Assembly: GCA_963675655.1 (NCBI GenBank) | Contig: OY776489.1 | Coordinates: forward strand, 248,001 to 312,000 | Length of the DNA: 64,000 bases | Direction of reading: 5' to 3' | From: CAXXOK01 sp963675655 | Lineage (GTDB): Bacteria > Bacillota > Clostridia > Christensenellales > Aristaeellaceae | Part shown: one piece after another, positions 15,769 through 23,841 of the stretch | Layout of the letters: every line of letters starts with the position of its first letter | Position numbering within the stretch: position 1 is the stretch's first letter | Notes under the pieces: model-generated | Databases searched by the model: none | Told to the model about the DNA's origin: nothing | The model's input: the letters and a program-made list of their open reading frames with translations, nothing else | Position numbers and translations under genes: made by a program

Positions 15769-16365
15769 ATGAAGATCAAAGCGGTTTCCAACCTGGTTAA
15801 GGAGCATAAGGGCCTGAACCTATTGGACGGGCACCAGCGCCAGCATATATCCGTAGGGAAAGCCGTATACCCGCTGGACGGCTTCCCCCCGCTGACGGAA
15901 GAAACCGTATTTGCGGTGTTGGACATCCCGGTTGGAGACCGGCCGGATTATGATGTGCTGCGCGCAACGGTTAGTCCCGTGATGGAAGAAGTCATAGTAG
16001 ATAACCTGGACGGCGACGAACCCGCGCAGCTGGTGGATATGGTGGTGAGCGTCAGCGGGGAAACCCTGCGGCCGATCTACACCACCCACGGGATGGTGTG
16101 CGTCCGGGAATCCGAACGCAAGCCCATTGCTGACAGCGGGAAAACTGCGGAATACTACTCCCGCGTGGTCAACGAAAATATTGTGATCGTGGTAAAGAAC
16201 GGGTTCCAGCGCATTGCTACCATTTCCCCGCTGCATAGCTGGGCGACCGACAGCGCCAAGGAATGGCTATATGATATGTCGCGCAGCGCCGGGCGGCTGA
16301 ATAACCAGCTACACAACGATGACCCGGAGGATTCGCGGTATAGCGGGAAAGGCGAGGATGAATAA
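15769..16365 (+). CDS. Phage protein of unknown function
   Basis: 198 residues, ATG after GAGGGGTGAGC. Soluble, mixed alpha/beta, with an acidic C-terminal tail (DDPEDSRYSGKGEDE). It follows the DUF3102 gene by 4 bases and precedes a small basic gene. I recognise no domain. Confidence 0.6.
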   Translation: MKIKAVSNLVKEHKGLNLLDGHQRQHISVGKAVYPLDGFPPLTEETVFAVLDIPVGDRPDYDVLRATVSPVMEEVIVDNLDGDEPAQLVDMVVSVSGETLRPIYTTHGMVCVRESERKPIADSGKTAEYYSRVVNENIVIVVKNGFQRIATISPLHSWATDSAKEWLYDMSRSAGRLNNQLHNDDPEDSRYSGKGEDE

Positions 16366-16559
16366 TGATTACAAAAGACGACCTCAAAGACTGGAACGAG
16401 GCATTATACAAGGAGTTTAAGCCTCAAACCGTAGTTGACCGCTGGATTGCAGACAGAAGTAAGAAGGATGAACAAAGCGCAAAAAGCGAGGAACGACATG
16501 CCGCCGACATCAAAGCGGAGAGAACCGCCAGAAAGGAACAGAAAAATGACCAAGAATGA
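16365..16559 (+). CDS. Small charged phage protein
   Basis: 64 residues, start codon shared with the previous stop (TAATG). Strongly charged, Lys/Glu-rich helix from about residue 31. Overlaps the MazG-like gene by 14 bases. No family recognised. Confidence 0.5.
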   Translation: MITKDDLKDWNEALYKEFKPQTVVDRWIADRSKKDEQSAKSEERHAADIKAERTARKEQKNDQE

Positions 16560-17205
16560 AATGATGGAAGCATGCAACGAAATACCATGGAACGATCTGA
16601 AGGTAGCAATTCACCAAAACGCAGTTGAACACGGATGGTGGGAAAAGGACCGTAGTATTGCCGGAATTCTTGCCCTCATCCATAGCGAAATCAGCGAGGC
16701 GTTAGAAAAATACCGCGACGGGAAACAAATGGTCTATTGCGAAAGTAGCTCCAAGGGATGCGAAACCGCACAAACTATACCGTTGGGAGACATTGAAACT
16801 CCGTGTGTTTTCTGCTCTTCACCCGATCAAAAACCCGAAGGAATTGCCGTAGAGCTGGCAGATGTTCTGATTCGCATTCTTGATTACTGCGGTTATATGG
16901 GATATGACGTAGTTTCCGATATTCACGCAGCTGAAGACAGTGCTATCTGTGAAATTAAAAATTGGTTCACAGACACTAATCGTTTTGACGAATATATAAA
17001 CCTATTACACGATGATATTTGTTTTGTGTCGAATTTTTCAAAGGTAGAGTATGCAGAAAAATACATTGGAATAGGGTTCGGGCAGACGATCATCCATGTA
17101 GTTGCTTGGCTTTGCGACCATGAAATCAACGTTCATCAAGTGATCCTGATGAAACACGAATACAACAAAACGCGTCCGTATCGACACGGGAATAAGGTTT
17201 GCTGA
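16546..17205 (+). CDS. MazG-like NTP pyrophosphohydrolase family protein
   Basis: 219 residues from the ATG at 16546 (GAAAGGAAC upstream). The all-alpha NTP-PPase metal motifs are visible: EISEALE near residue 46 and ELADVLIRI near 104. Between them lies an insertion with five cysteines (CESSSKGC, CVFC) that could bind a metal. MazG-like enzymes hydrolyse non-canonical or alarmone nucleotides; phage copies are thought to tune host nucleotide pools. The cysteine insert is unusual for the family as I know it. Confidence 0.75.
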   Translation: MTKNEMMEACNEIPWNDLKVAIHQNAVEHGWWEKDRSIAGILALIHSEISEALEKYRDGKQMVYCESSSKGCETAQTIPLGDIETPCVFCSSPDQKPEGIAVELADVLIRILDYCGYMGYDVVSDIHAAEDSAICEIKNWFTDTNRFDEYINLLHDDICFVSNFSKVEYAEKYIGIGFGQTIIHVVAWLCDHEINVHQVILMKHEYNKTRPYRHGNKVC

Positions 17206-17465
17206 AGATCATTTAGTACGACTTTCTTCTATATAAAGGGGCTGCCGCCGGGCAGCCCCGGAAACAGCACGCACCACGGGTGCGTTAGCGGCCTCGTAAT
17301 AGGTATTAGATTTACGCCGATACCGGGAAACCCAGAGAGAATCATTTTAATGATCCGGGTGGATCGGCACGCCGCAGGCGTAGCGGTGGTCGCTGATGGG
17401 GTCCGGGGCCGCTGCCCCGGCGGGGTGAGGGGCAGAGCCCCCATAATGCAGCTGGGAGGATCAAC
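17206..17465 (+). other. GC-rich hairpin region before rep, candidate replication origin
   Basis: 260 bases with no gene. Three hairpins: GGGGCTGCC/GGCAGCCCC (17238-17259), CCGGGGC/GCCCCGG (17403-17420) and GGGGC/GCCCC (17429-17441). The last two lie within 60 bases of the HUH Rep start. Rolling-circle initiators often nick at hairpins near their own gene, so this is the best origin candidate in the prophage. No nick site can be fixed by eye. Confidence 0.45.
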
Positions 17466-18452
17466 ATGAAACATACGGCAGAAAATCTGTTGGAATTATT
17501 CAACCGGGAAATCACGGAGATTGAGAAACCGAACACGCGGAGAATCATCCGGCGAGCCGGTGAGGTCATCGGGTACCGCATTCAAAAAATTACAGCCGGG
17601 AATCAAATCGAGCTGATCATATATCCGATCTGGTCAACTGCGCCGGAGATTGCCGGAAGCCCGCAATGTCGAAAATCGGCGGAGGCCATCGAACGGGCGA
17701 ACGCCACCAACGCGCAACGACATTTTGAGCGCAAACTGAACACTAATTTCACAGATGCAGATTACCGGTTAGACCTGACCTATCACAATGATTACCTGCC
17801 GGAAGACCGGGAAGCGCAGCGGGATGTGCGCAACTATCTGCGCCGGGTGCAGTACGCCTGCCGCAAAGCCGGATTGCCGCCGCCCAAATACATGGGGATT
17901 TCCGCAGGCAAACGGGAAGGCAGCCGGCAGATACGCGTGCACCACCACATTGCGATCAGTTGCGGATTAACCCGTGATGATCTGGAAGCTATCTGGGGGA
18001 AGGGGCGAGCAAGCTGCGACCGGTTGCAGGCAGACCGATACGGGTATACGGCGTTGGCGATCTACCTGACCAAAAAACCGCAGGGCGCCAAACGGTATTT
18101 TTGCAGCCGGAACCTGAAAGAGCCGACCGTGACAGTGGCCGATACAAAATTATCCATGCGCCGGGCGGAGGAGATCGCGCGGGACATGGAGGAAAACGCA
18201 CCCGTAATTTTCGGGAAACTTTACAAGGATTGCGAATATCTGGACTGCACGGTCAAACGCAGTGATTTTGTGTCGGGCGTGTACATCTACGCCAGACTGC
18301 GCAAAATAGACGATCAATATGCTGGGAGGCGGCGAAATGCGATCAAAACCAATTGTCTACATGGCCGGATGCCTGGACGAAGCAGCCGACCATACGATGA
18401 TATTCATTATCGGTCAACAGTTGCAGGAACTGGGATACGCTACAATCGATGA
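17466..18452 (+). CDS. HUH-type replication initiator (Rep, ORF2/G2P-like)
   Basis: 328 residues, ATG after GGGAGGA. Rolling-circle Rep motifs in order: motif 1 RLDLTYHND (101-109), the metal-binding HUH motif RVHHHIA (H159-H161) and motif 3 AIYLTKK with Y200 and K203. The rest resembles the replication-associated ORF2/G2P group found in filamentous phages, plasmids and some tailed phages. It should nick the origin and join to its 5' end. No polymerase, helicase or primase is seen in the prophage. The last 38 codons overlap the next gene. Confidence 0.75.
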   Translation: MKHTAENLLELFNREITEIEKPNTRRIIRRAGEVIGYRIQKITAGNQIELIIYPIWSTAPEIAGSPQCRKSAEAIERANATNAQRHFERKLNTNFTDADYRLDLTYHNDYLPEDREAQRDVRNYLRRVQYACRKAGLPPPKYMGISAGKREGSRQIRVHHHIAISCGLTRDDLEAIWGKGRASCDRLQADRYGYTALAIYLTKKPQGAKRYFCSRNLKEPTVTVADTKLSMRRAEEIARDMEENAPVIFGKLYKDCEYLDCTVKRSDFVSGVYIYARLRKIDDQYAGRRRNAIKTNCLHGRMPGRSSRPYDDIHYRSTVAGTGIRYNR

Positions 18453-18732
18453 ATACGATCTGCCGCGTGAAAAGGGATTGACGCCGAAAGAGCTGCGCCG
18501 GTTCAGCAACGCGGCGCTGATCAGCTGCAATCTGGTCTGCTTTGTCGATGGCTGGGAGAAAAACCCGACGGCCGTGCTGGAACGCGCGCTGTGCCACCGC
18601 TGGGGAAAGCTGGCGGTGAGCAGCAGGGATTTGGTACGCAGCAATGAGCAGATGCAGGACATTGAGGAGGAACACGATGGGAAAAACAATAGACGCGGAC
18701 AAGATGAAACGGGCGTTACAAGCGAAGATTGA
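18337..18732 (+). CDS. DUF4406-like (nucleoside deoxyribosyltransferase-type) protein
   Basis: 131 residues from the ATG at 18337 (GGGAGGCGGCG upstream), overlapping rep by 116 bases in another frame. The start KPIVYMAG and the phrase CNLVCFVDGWEKNPTAVLE match the DUF4406 pattern, a nucleotide-binding Rossmann-like fold related to deoxyribosyltransferases. The catalytic role in phages is unknown. Confidence 0.65.
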   Translation: MRSKPIVYMAGCLDEAADHTMIFIIGQQLQELGYATIDEYDLPREKGLTPKELRRFSNAALISCNLVCFVDGWEKNPTAVLERALCHRWGKLAVSSRDLVRSNEQMQDIEEEHDGKNNRRGQDETGVTSED

Positions 18733-18823
18733 CGAATCACGGGACGGGCAGGCGCAGCACTACTATTTCACCAAGGCGCTGGAAATGGTGGAAGAATTGG
18801 AGAATTGCCATGAAAGCGATTGA
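18677..18823 (+). CDS. Very small phage protein
   Basis: 48 residues, ATG at 18677 after GAGGAGGAAC, overlapping genes on both sides. A single charged helix ending in YFTKALEMVEELENC. Small proteins of this look are common before VRR-NUC genes in clostridial phages. Function unknown. Confidence 0.6.
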   Translation: MGKTIDADKMKRALQAKIDESRDGQAQHYYFTKALEMVEELENCHESD

Positions 18824-19217
18824 TGCAACGCCTATCCCGACCGAAAGCGTAGAGCAGCAGCGATTATTTCAATGGGCGCGCGCGCAGCATGGGAAGTATC
18901 CGGAATTGAATTTGCTGTATCACATCCCGAATGAGGGCAAGCGATCCAAGGCGAATGGTCGCCGCCTGAAGGCTGAGGGATTGAAAAGCGGTGTGCCTGA
19001 TCTATGCCTGCCGGTCGCACGCTGCGGATGCCATGGGTTATATATAGAGCTGAAACGGCTGAAGGGCGGGCGTGTAACCGACGAGCAGACAGGCTGGATG
19101 GCTGCGTTGATGCAACAAGGATACATGGCAGCCGTATGCCGCGGTTGGGAAACAGCCAGCGTGGTTATACTCAATTATCTGCGGGGAAATGGAGGTGTGC
19201 AGGATGGCCGAACGTAA
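18810..19217 (+). CDS. VRR-NUC domain nuclease
   Basis: 135 residues, ATG at 18810. PD-(D/E)XK-type nuclease of the VRR-NUC family: GVPDLCLPV near residue 58 and YIELKRLKGG near 74 supply the metal-binding Asp, Glu and Lys. Such nucleases cut branched DNA and are usual in phage recombination or replication modules. Overlaps its neighbours by 14 bases on each side. Confidence 0.88.
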   Translation: MKAIDATPIPTESVEQQRLFQWARAQHGKYPELNLLYHIPNEGKRSKANGRRLKAEGLKSGVPDLCLPVARCGCHGLYIELKRLKGGRVTDEQTGWMAALMQQGYMAAVCRGWETASVVILNYLRGNGGVQDGRT

Positions 19218-19425
19218 AACCTGCGCAGGATGCCTGTGGTTATGGCCGAGGCTGGAAGCGCCGGATAAGCCGAATCGTGTATGCTACTGCAACCAGAGTG
19301 AATACTACCGCCGGGAGCGCAGCGGAAAGTGCACGGCCTGCGAGGCGCGGGAACAGTCAGTCACCGGGAAATTGAAATCCATGCGGTCGACGCGAAAGCC
19401 GCAGAGCAAGCATGCGAGATACTAA
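19204..19425 (+). CDS. Small cysteine-rich phage protein
   Basis: 73 residues, ATG at 19204. Cysteine pairs CAGC, CYC and CTAC suggest a zinc-binding fold. Basic C-terminus. Lies between the nuclease and the late regulator. No family recognised. Confidence 0.6.
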   Translation: MAERKTCAGCLWLWPRLEAPDKPNRVCYCNQSEYYRRERSGKCTACEAREQSVTGKLKSMRSTRKPQSKHARY

Positions 19426-19445
19426 CTGTTAAAGGAGCATCAGAG

Positions 19446-19850
19446 ATGAGCACAGTCAAAACACCGATGACACGGCAGCGGCTAAAGCAATATGTAATCA
19501 ATAAAAAAGATGTTGACGGAAGGGAATATGCACGGCTGCAGTCTGAGAAGGTGACGGATGCTGTGCGCGGATCGAGCAAGGAACCGCCATACCTTCAGCA
19601 CACCATTGTCATTACTGGGATTGATGATGGTGAGCGTGCTAAGCTGGATCGTAAACGCAGAGCGGTTGAGCGGGAAGAGCGGCGTATTATTGAATTCATT
19701 GATGGGCTGAGCGACAACCTGATAAAACAAATACTCAAACTGAGATACTTGGAGGGGTTAACCTACGATAAGGTAGCGAAGAAGCTCTATGGGAAAGATA
19801 ATGGCGATGCGGTGCGCATGAGTGAAAATAGGTTTTTTGAAAGGCTGTGA
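19446..19850 (+). CDS. RinA/ArpU-type late gene regulator
   Basis: 134 residues from the ATG at 19446. The C-terminal half has the sigma-70 region 4-like layout (IKQILKLRYLEGLTYDKVAKKLYG) seen in phage late activators such as ArpU and RinA. It is the last gene before the packaging block and is followed by a terminator and a strong promoter, which fits activation of late transcription. Confidence 0.72.
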   Translation: MSTVKTPMTRQRLKQYVINKKDVDGREYARLQSEKVTDAVRGSSKEPPYLQHTIVITGIDDGERAKLDRKRRAVEREERRIIEFIDGLSDNLIKQILKLRYLEGLTYDKVAKKLYGKDNGDAVRMSENRFFERL

Positions 19851-19857
19851 ATAAAAA

Positions 19858-19895
19858 CCGAACAAAGTGTTCCTGTGACCTGTTTGTTCGGTTTG
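19858..19895 (+). terminator. Terminator after the late regulator
   Basis: CCGAACAAA pairs with TTTGTTCGG (9 bp, 16-base loop) followed by TTTGG. It ends the early transcript 8 bases after the regulator's stop. Confidence 0.75.
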
Positions 19896-19899
19896 GCTG

Positions 19900-19908
19900 T
19901 GCTATAAT
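19900..19908 (+). promoter_or_regulatory. Extended -10 promoter of the tRNA-like RNA
   Basis: TGCTATAAT, an extended -10 with a perfect TATAAT (19903-19908). The -35 region is weak. Transcription would begin at about 19915-19917, exactly where the tRNA-like fold starts. Confidence 0.65.
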
Positions 19909-19916
19909 GCTATTGT

Positions 19917-20024
19917 GCAGTGGTGACGGAATAGGTAGACGTTATACCGAATAGATGTGTCGTGTGGATTCGGGAGAAAGCGGCCAGCTAGCATCATGCA
20001 GGGTGCAGATCCCTGCCAACTGCA
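19917..20024 (+). ncRNA. tRNA-Leu-like small RNA without a normal anticodon arm
   Basis: Acceptor-like stem GCAGTGG (19917) with CAACTGC (20017), 6 of 7 pairs. D arm ACG-GAATAGGTAGA-CGT, the tRNA-Leu form, and T arm CAGGG-TGCAGAT-CCCTG. In place of an anticodon arm there is a 6-bp stem CCGAAT/ATTCGG around a 15-base loop, then a long variable region. It ends TAA, not CCA. A promoter stands directly before it and a terminator directly after, so it is probably a dedicated RNA. It lies between the late regulator and the packaging genes. Function unknown. Confidence 0.65.
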
Positions 20025-20040
20025 TAATAGAATACATCAG

Positions 20041-20070
20041 AACGGATACCCGACATCGGGCGTCCGTTTT
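20041..20070 (+). terminator. Terminator of the tRNA-like RNA
   Basis: AACGGA/TCCGTT enclosing CCCGA/TCGGG, followed by TTTT. It stands 17 bases after the tRNA-like fold and 18 bases before the HNH start. Confidence 0.85.
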
Positions 20071-20087
20071 GTTATGCGGTGAGGATT

Positions 20088-20357
20088 ATGTCAAAAGTAA
20101 AGCATTACGATACAGCAAGGCATGAGCGCTGGCGTGCCGTTGTGCTGCGTCGCGCCGGGTATCTGTGTGAAGAGTGTAAACGATATGGCAGACGAACGCC
20201 TGCATCCATCGCACACCATGTAAAGCCTGTTGAGCAATACCCAGAGTTAAAGTTGGATACTAACAACGGACAGGCGCTGTGTGAAGCATGCCATAACAAA
20301 AAACACCCGGAGAAAGGTAAAAGAAGGTACCCCCCCACCCCTGATGCGTCAAAATAA
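20088..20357 (+). CDS. HNH endonuclease (packaging-associated)
   Basis: 89 residues, ATG at 20088 (GTGAGGAT upstream). Zinc and catalytic residues: CEEC near 27, AHHVKPVEQ (HH) near 45 and CEACHNKKH near 71. In many cos-type phages a small HNH protein next to the terminase is required for end formation. Its position directly before terS fits that role. Confidence 0.9.
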   Translation: MSKVKHYDTARHERWRAVVLRRAGYLCEECKRYGRRTPASIAHHVKPVEQYPELKLDTNNGQALCEACHNKKHPEKGKRRYPPTPDASK

Positions 20358-20441
20358 AAATCCCACCGACTGGATAGGGCCGCCCTTTCCCTCTCCATCA
20401 TAATTTTCAATTTTTTCAATTATAAGGAGGCGAATTTCATA
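20324..20441 (+). other. Candidate cos region
   Basis: Covers a C7 run (20330-20336) at the end of the HNH gene and the 84-base gap before terS. Firmicute phages with HNH and P27-type small terminase usually have 3'-overhang cos ends here. No site can be fixed by eye. Confidence 0.35.
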
Positions 20442-20855
20442 ATGGCAAGGAGAAAGAAACCAGAAGCCGAAGCAAGGGCCAGTATGAAATCGCTTGGGAT
20501 ATACAAACCGGAATTTGAGATGGTAATTAAGATTTACGGACAATTGCGTGAACAATACGATGTGCTTACTAAGAGATTTCTGGAATCCGATTTTGATTTT
20601 GAAGAAGAAACAACTACCGGTACCAAAAAAGCACCTATTGTAACCACGTTAGAAAGTTTAAGAAAGGACATTTTAACCTACGCGGCGCAGTTAGGGCTTA
20701 CGCCTTCCGGGCTAAAGAAAATCAATGATTCCTCCATGAAGCCGGAAAAACGGTCCGTGCTGGGTGACGCACTATTGGCTTTGAGCCGGCCAGCCGAGGC
20801 ACCGCCACCAGCGAAAAAGCCACCCAGAAGCAAGGCGGCGGCGCGAAGTGGCTAA
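20442..20855 (+). CDS. terS: Terminase small subunit, P27 family
   Basis: 137 residues. DNA-recognition subunit of the packaging motor; the core (KRFLESDFDFEEE, LRKDILTYAAQLGLTPSGLKKI) fits phage P27-type TerS. ATG after AAGGAGGCG. Overlaps terL by 8 bases. Confidence 0.88.
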   Translation: MARRKKPEAEARASMKSLGIYKPEFEMVIKIYGQLREQYDVLTKRFLESDFDFEEETTTGTKKAPIVTTLESLRKDILTYAAQLGLTPSGLKKINDSSMKPEKRSVLGDALLALSRPAEAPPPAKKPPRSKAAARSG

Positions 20856-22632
20856 GCAGAAGCTGGAAGGGAAATACGCCGATACGGTGCTGGCATACGC
20901 TCAGGGCGTGGTGGATGGCAGCATCATTGCCGGAGAAGATCGCATCCTCGGATGCCAACGGTTTCTCACCATGATGGAAGATTCGCGCTTTGACATCCGG
21001 ACGAAGGATGCTGATTTCGTGATCGGGATCATCGAAACAACGTTCAAGCATCGGCAGGGAGAGCTGTTGGACGGTACGCCACTGCGCGGGACCCCATTTC
21101 TGTTGGAGCCGTGGGAGAAGTTCTGCGTATACGGAATGTTGGTGTTTTTTTACCGCGGAACCATAGAGCGCGTCGTAAAAGAGGCGTTTATTTTTATTCC
21201 CAGAAAGAACGGGAAAACAATTTTTGTTTCGGCACTTTCCTGGGCACTGGGACTGCTGCAGCGGTTGAGCGGTTCCAAGGTGTACGTAGTTGGGGCTGCG
21301 CTGAAGCAGGCAATGGAGACGTTCGACAATTGGGATTACAACATCGAACGTGTGCAGTATGACGGACGCAAGGATGCGCAGGACAACGGCTGGCGGATAT
21401 TGGACAACAACATGGAGCATTCCGTATCCAACGAGGAAATCGGCGGAGGTTCCCTGCACCTGGTGGCGCTGGCAAGCAACCCGGATGCGCAGGATTCGTT
21501 TAACTGCAACATCGTCGTGGCAGATGAAATCCACGCCTATAAATCGCCGAAGCAGTACAACATCCTGAAGGAGGCAACAAAAGCCTACACCAACAAACTG
21601 GTGATTGGGATCACGACGGCCGGAGATGATGGCACTTCGTTCTGTGCACAGCGCTTGGCATACTGCCGAAAGGTGCTCAATGGCACCGTAAAGGATGACG
21701 CGTACTTCATTTTCATCTGCTGTGCTGATCAGGATGAAAAGGGAAATGTAGATTACACAAGCCCTGTGCAGCATGAAAAGGCAAATCCGAATTATGGCGT
21801 CACCATCCGTCCGGCAGACATCCAAAACGACGCCAACCAGGCGGCCAATGATCCGCAGCAACGCAAAGATTTCTATGCCAAGAGTCTGAACATTTTCACC
21901 GCATCCATGAAGGCGTACTTCAATATTGCAGAGTTCCGTAGCAGCAACAAGACCGCAGGAAAAGAGCTGGGAATCAAGCCAGAGTGGACGTTGGAACGCA
22001 AGCTAAAATTCCTTGCAGCATTATCTGTGAAGTGGTACGGCGGTGCTGATCTATCCAAGTTGCATGACCTGACCGCCGGAGTGATGCACGGGCAATACAA
22101 GGGGATCGATATCGTGATCCCGCATGCGTGGTTCCCGATCGTCGCGGCGACAACCAAAGCCGACGAGGATAATATACCCCTGTTTGGTTGGCATGATGAC
22201 GGATGGCTAGACATGAGCAACGGCCCCACGACCAACCACGCGGAGATCGTGAACTGGTTTGTCACGATGCGCAAGCGCGGGTTCAGAATCCGGCAGGTAG
22301 GCCATGACCGAAAATTCTGCCGAGAATACTATATCGGGATGAAAAAAGCGGGATTTTCAATCATCGACCAACCGCAGGTATTCTACAAAAAATCCGAGGG
22401 TTTCCGGCACATTGAGAAAAAAGCTAAGGATGGGAAACTATACTACCTGGGGTCGGAAGCCTATGAATACTGCGTGCAAAACGTATCGGCCATTGAAAAG
22501 ACCGATGACATGATCCAGTACGAGAAGGTGGAGGACAACCGACGTATCGACATTTTCGACGCGGATGTGTTCGCAACGGTAAGAATGCTGGAAGACCTTG
22601 AAAAATCCAGCAAGGCAGAGGAGTGGGTATAA
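20848..22632 (+). CDS. terL: Terminase large subunit
   Basis: 594 residues from a GTG at 20848. ATPase Walker A is PRKNGKT (118-124), Walker B VVADE (DE at 226-227). A C-terminal RNase H-like nuclease follows (acidic residues such as YGGADLS near 399). It translocates and cuts DNA with TerS and HNH. Full length for the family. Confidence 0.95.
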   Translation: MAKQKLEGKYADTVLAYAQGVVDGSIIAGEDRILGCQRFLTMMEDSRFDIRTKDADFVIGIIETTFKHRQGELLDGTPLRGTPFLLEPWEKFCVYGMLVFFYRGTIERVVKEAFIFIPRKNGKTIFVSALSWALGLLQRLSGSKVYVVGAALKQAMETFDNWDYNIERVQYDGRKDAQDNGWRILDNNMEHSVSNEEIGGGSLHLVALASNPDAQDSFNCNIVVADEIHAYKSPKQYNILKEATKAYTNKLVIGITTAGDDGTSFCAQRLAYCRKVLNGTVKDDAYFIFICCADQDEKGNVDYTSPVQHEKANPNYGVTIRPADIQNDANQAANDPQQRKDFYAKSLNIFTASMKAYFNIAEFRSSNKTAGKELGIKPEWTLERKLKFLAALSVKWYGGADLSKLHDLTAGVMHGQYKGIDIVIPHAWFPIVAATTKADEDNIPLFGWHDDGWLDMSNGPTTNHAEIVNWFVTMRKRGFRIRQVGHDRKFCREYYIGMKKAGFSIIDQPQVFYKKSEGFRHIEKKAKDGKLYYLGSEAYEYCVQNVSAIEKTDDMIQYEKVEDNRRIDIFDADVFATVRMLEDLEKSSKAEEWV

Positions 22633-23840
22633 TGAGCAAACATAAGCGATACCAGCGCGGCCGGAGCCGTGACGCGCCCATCACACAAAAACGTGATATC
22701 GATCTAACTTCATCGTTCCTGTGCAGCACAACTGCATGGGATTTTTTAGTCGAGGATGGATACCGGCCATTGACGCAATGCCCTGAAGTGCAGATGTGCG
22801 CAGCGGTATATGCGGACCTGATCGGTTCCATGACGCTGCACCTGATGCAAAACACCGACAAGGGCGACGTGCGTGTCCAAAACGGGCTATCCCGGAAGGT
22901 GGATATTGAGCCAAACCGGTACATGACGCGGCAGGCGCTGATCTCGCTGATTGTATGGACGCTGCTGCTGGACGGGAACGGGAATCAGGTAACCTACCCG
23001 AAATTCACCAACGACGGGTTATTGGATGAACTGATTCCGCTAAAGCCCAGTCAGGTATCCTTTATGCCGAACGGGAGTGGGTACCTGATTCGCTATGGGA
23101 AGATGGTTTTTCAACCAGATGAGGTGTTGCACTTTGTGCTGCGGCCAGACCCGGAAGAGCCATGGCACGGTACCGGGTACAACGTTGCGCTGACCGATGT
23201 GGTGAAGTGCATCCGGCAGGCGAACACGACCAAACGGGCGATTCTCGAATCCCCTACCCCATCGCTGGTCGTGAAGGTAGATGGCTTAACCGAGCAATTT
23301 GCCAACAAAGAAGGGCGCGAGGAACTATCCAAGCAGTATCTGGATGCCAGCGAAAATGGACGGCCATGGTTTATCCCGGCGGAGGCGTTTGCACTGGAGC
23401 AGGTGAAGCCACTGACGCTGAACGATCTGGCGATTAAAAACAATCTGGAGCTGGATAAGCGGTCCGTGGCCGCCATCATCGGCGTTCCCCCGTTTCTAGT
23501 TGGCGTAGGCAGTTTCAACAAGGAAGAGTTCAATGCGTTCATCCGGACACGCATCATGCCGCGTGCAAAGCTGATTGAGCAGGTATTAACCCGCGGGCTG
23601 CTGACGTCGCCTGAAATGTACTGGAAGTTCAACCCACGCAGCCTGTATGCCTACGATCTAGCGGAGATTGTCGCAGCCGGTTCCGCTATGGTAGACCGTA
23701 TGGCCATGAGGAGGAACGAATGGCGCGATTGGATCGGTATGGCGCCGGACGATGAAATGGAAGAACTGCTGGCGCTGGAAAACTACATACCGGCAGATCA
23801 ACTGGGGAACCAGAAGAAACTAACGGGCGGAGGTGAATAG
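22632..23840 (+). CDS. Portal protein, HK97 family
   Basis: 402 residues; the start codon shares a base with the terL stop (TAATG). Dodecameric portal of the capsid vertex; the phrases GNGNQVTYPK and RSVAAIIGVPPFLVG are typical of HK97-type portals. Overlap or near contact with the protease gene downstream. Confidence 0.93.
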   Translation: MSKHKRYQRGRSRDAPITQKRDIDLTSSFLCSTTAWDFLVEDGYRPLTQCPEVQMCAAVYADLIGSMTLHLMQNTDKGDVRVQNGLSRKVDIEPNRYMTRQALISLIVWTLLLDGNGNQVTYPKFTNDGLLDELIPLKPSQVSFMPNGSGYLIRYGKMVFQPDEVLHFVLRPDPEEPWHGTGYNVALTDVVKCIRQANTTKRAILESPTPSLVVKVDGLTEQFANKEGREELSKQYLDASENGRPWFIPAEAFALEQVKPLTLNDLAIKNNLELDKRSVAAIIGVPPFLVGVGSFNKEEFNAFIRTRIMPRAKLIEQVLTRGLLTSPEMYWKFNPRSLYAYDLAEIVAAGSAMVDRMAMRRNEWRDWIGMAPDDEMEELLALENYIPADQLGNQKKLTGGGE

Positions 23841-23841
23841 G

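Noticed and set aside
19917..20024. Functional tRNA-Leu
   Set aside because: The D and T arms fit, but there is no proper anticodon stem-loop, no CCA and an acceptor mismatch, so I call it tRNA-like.
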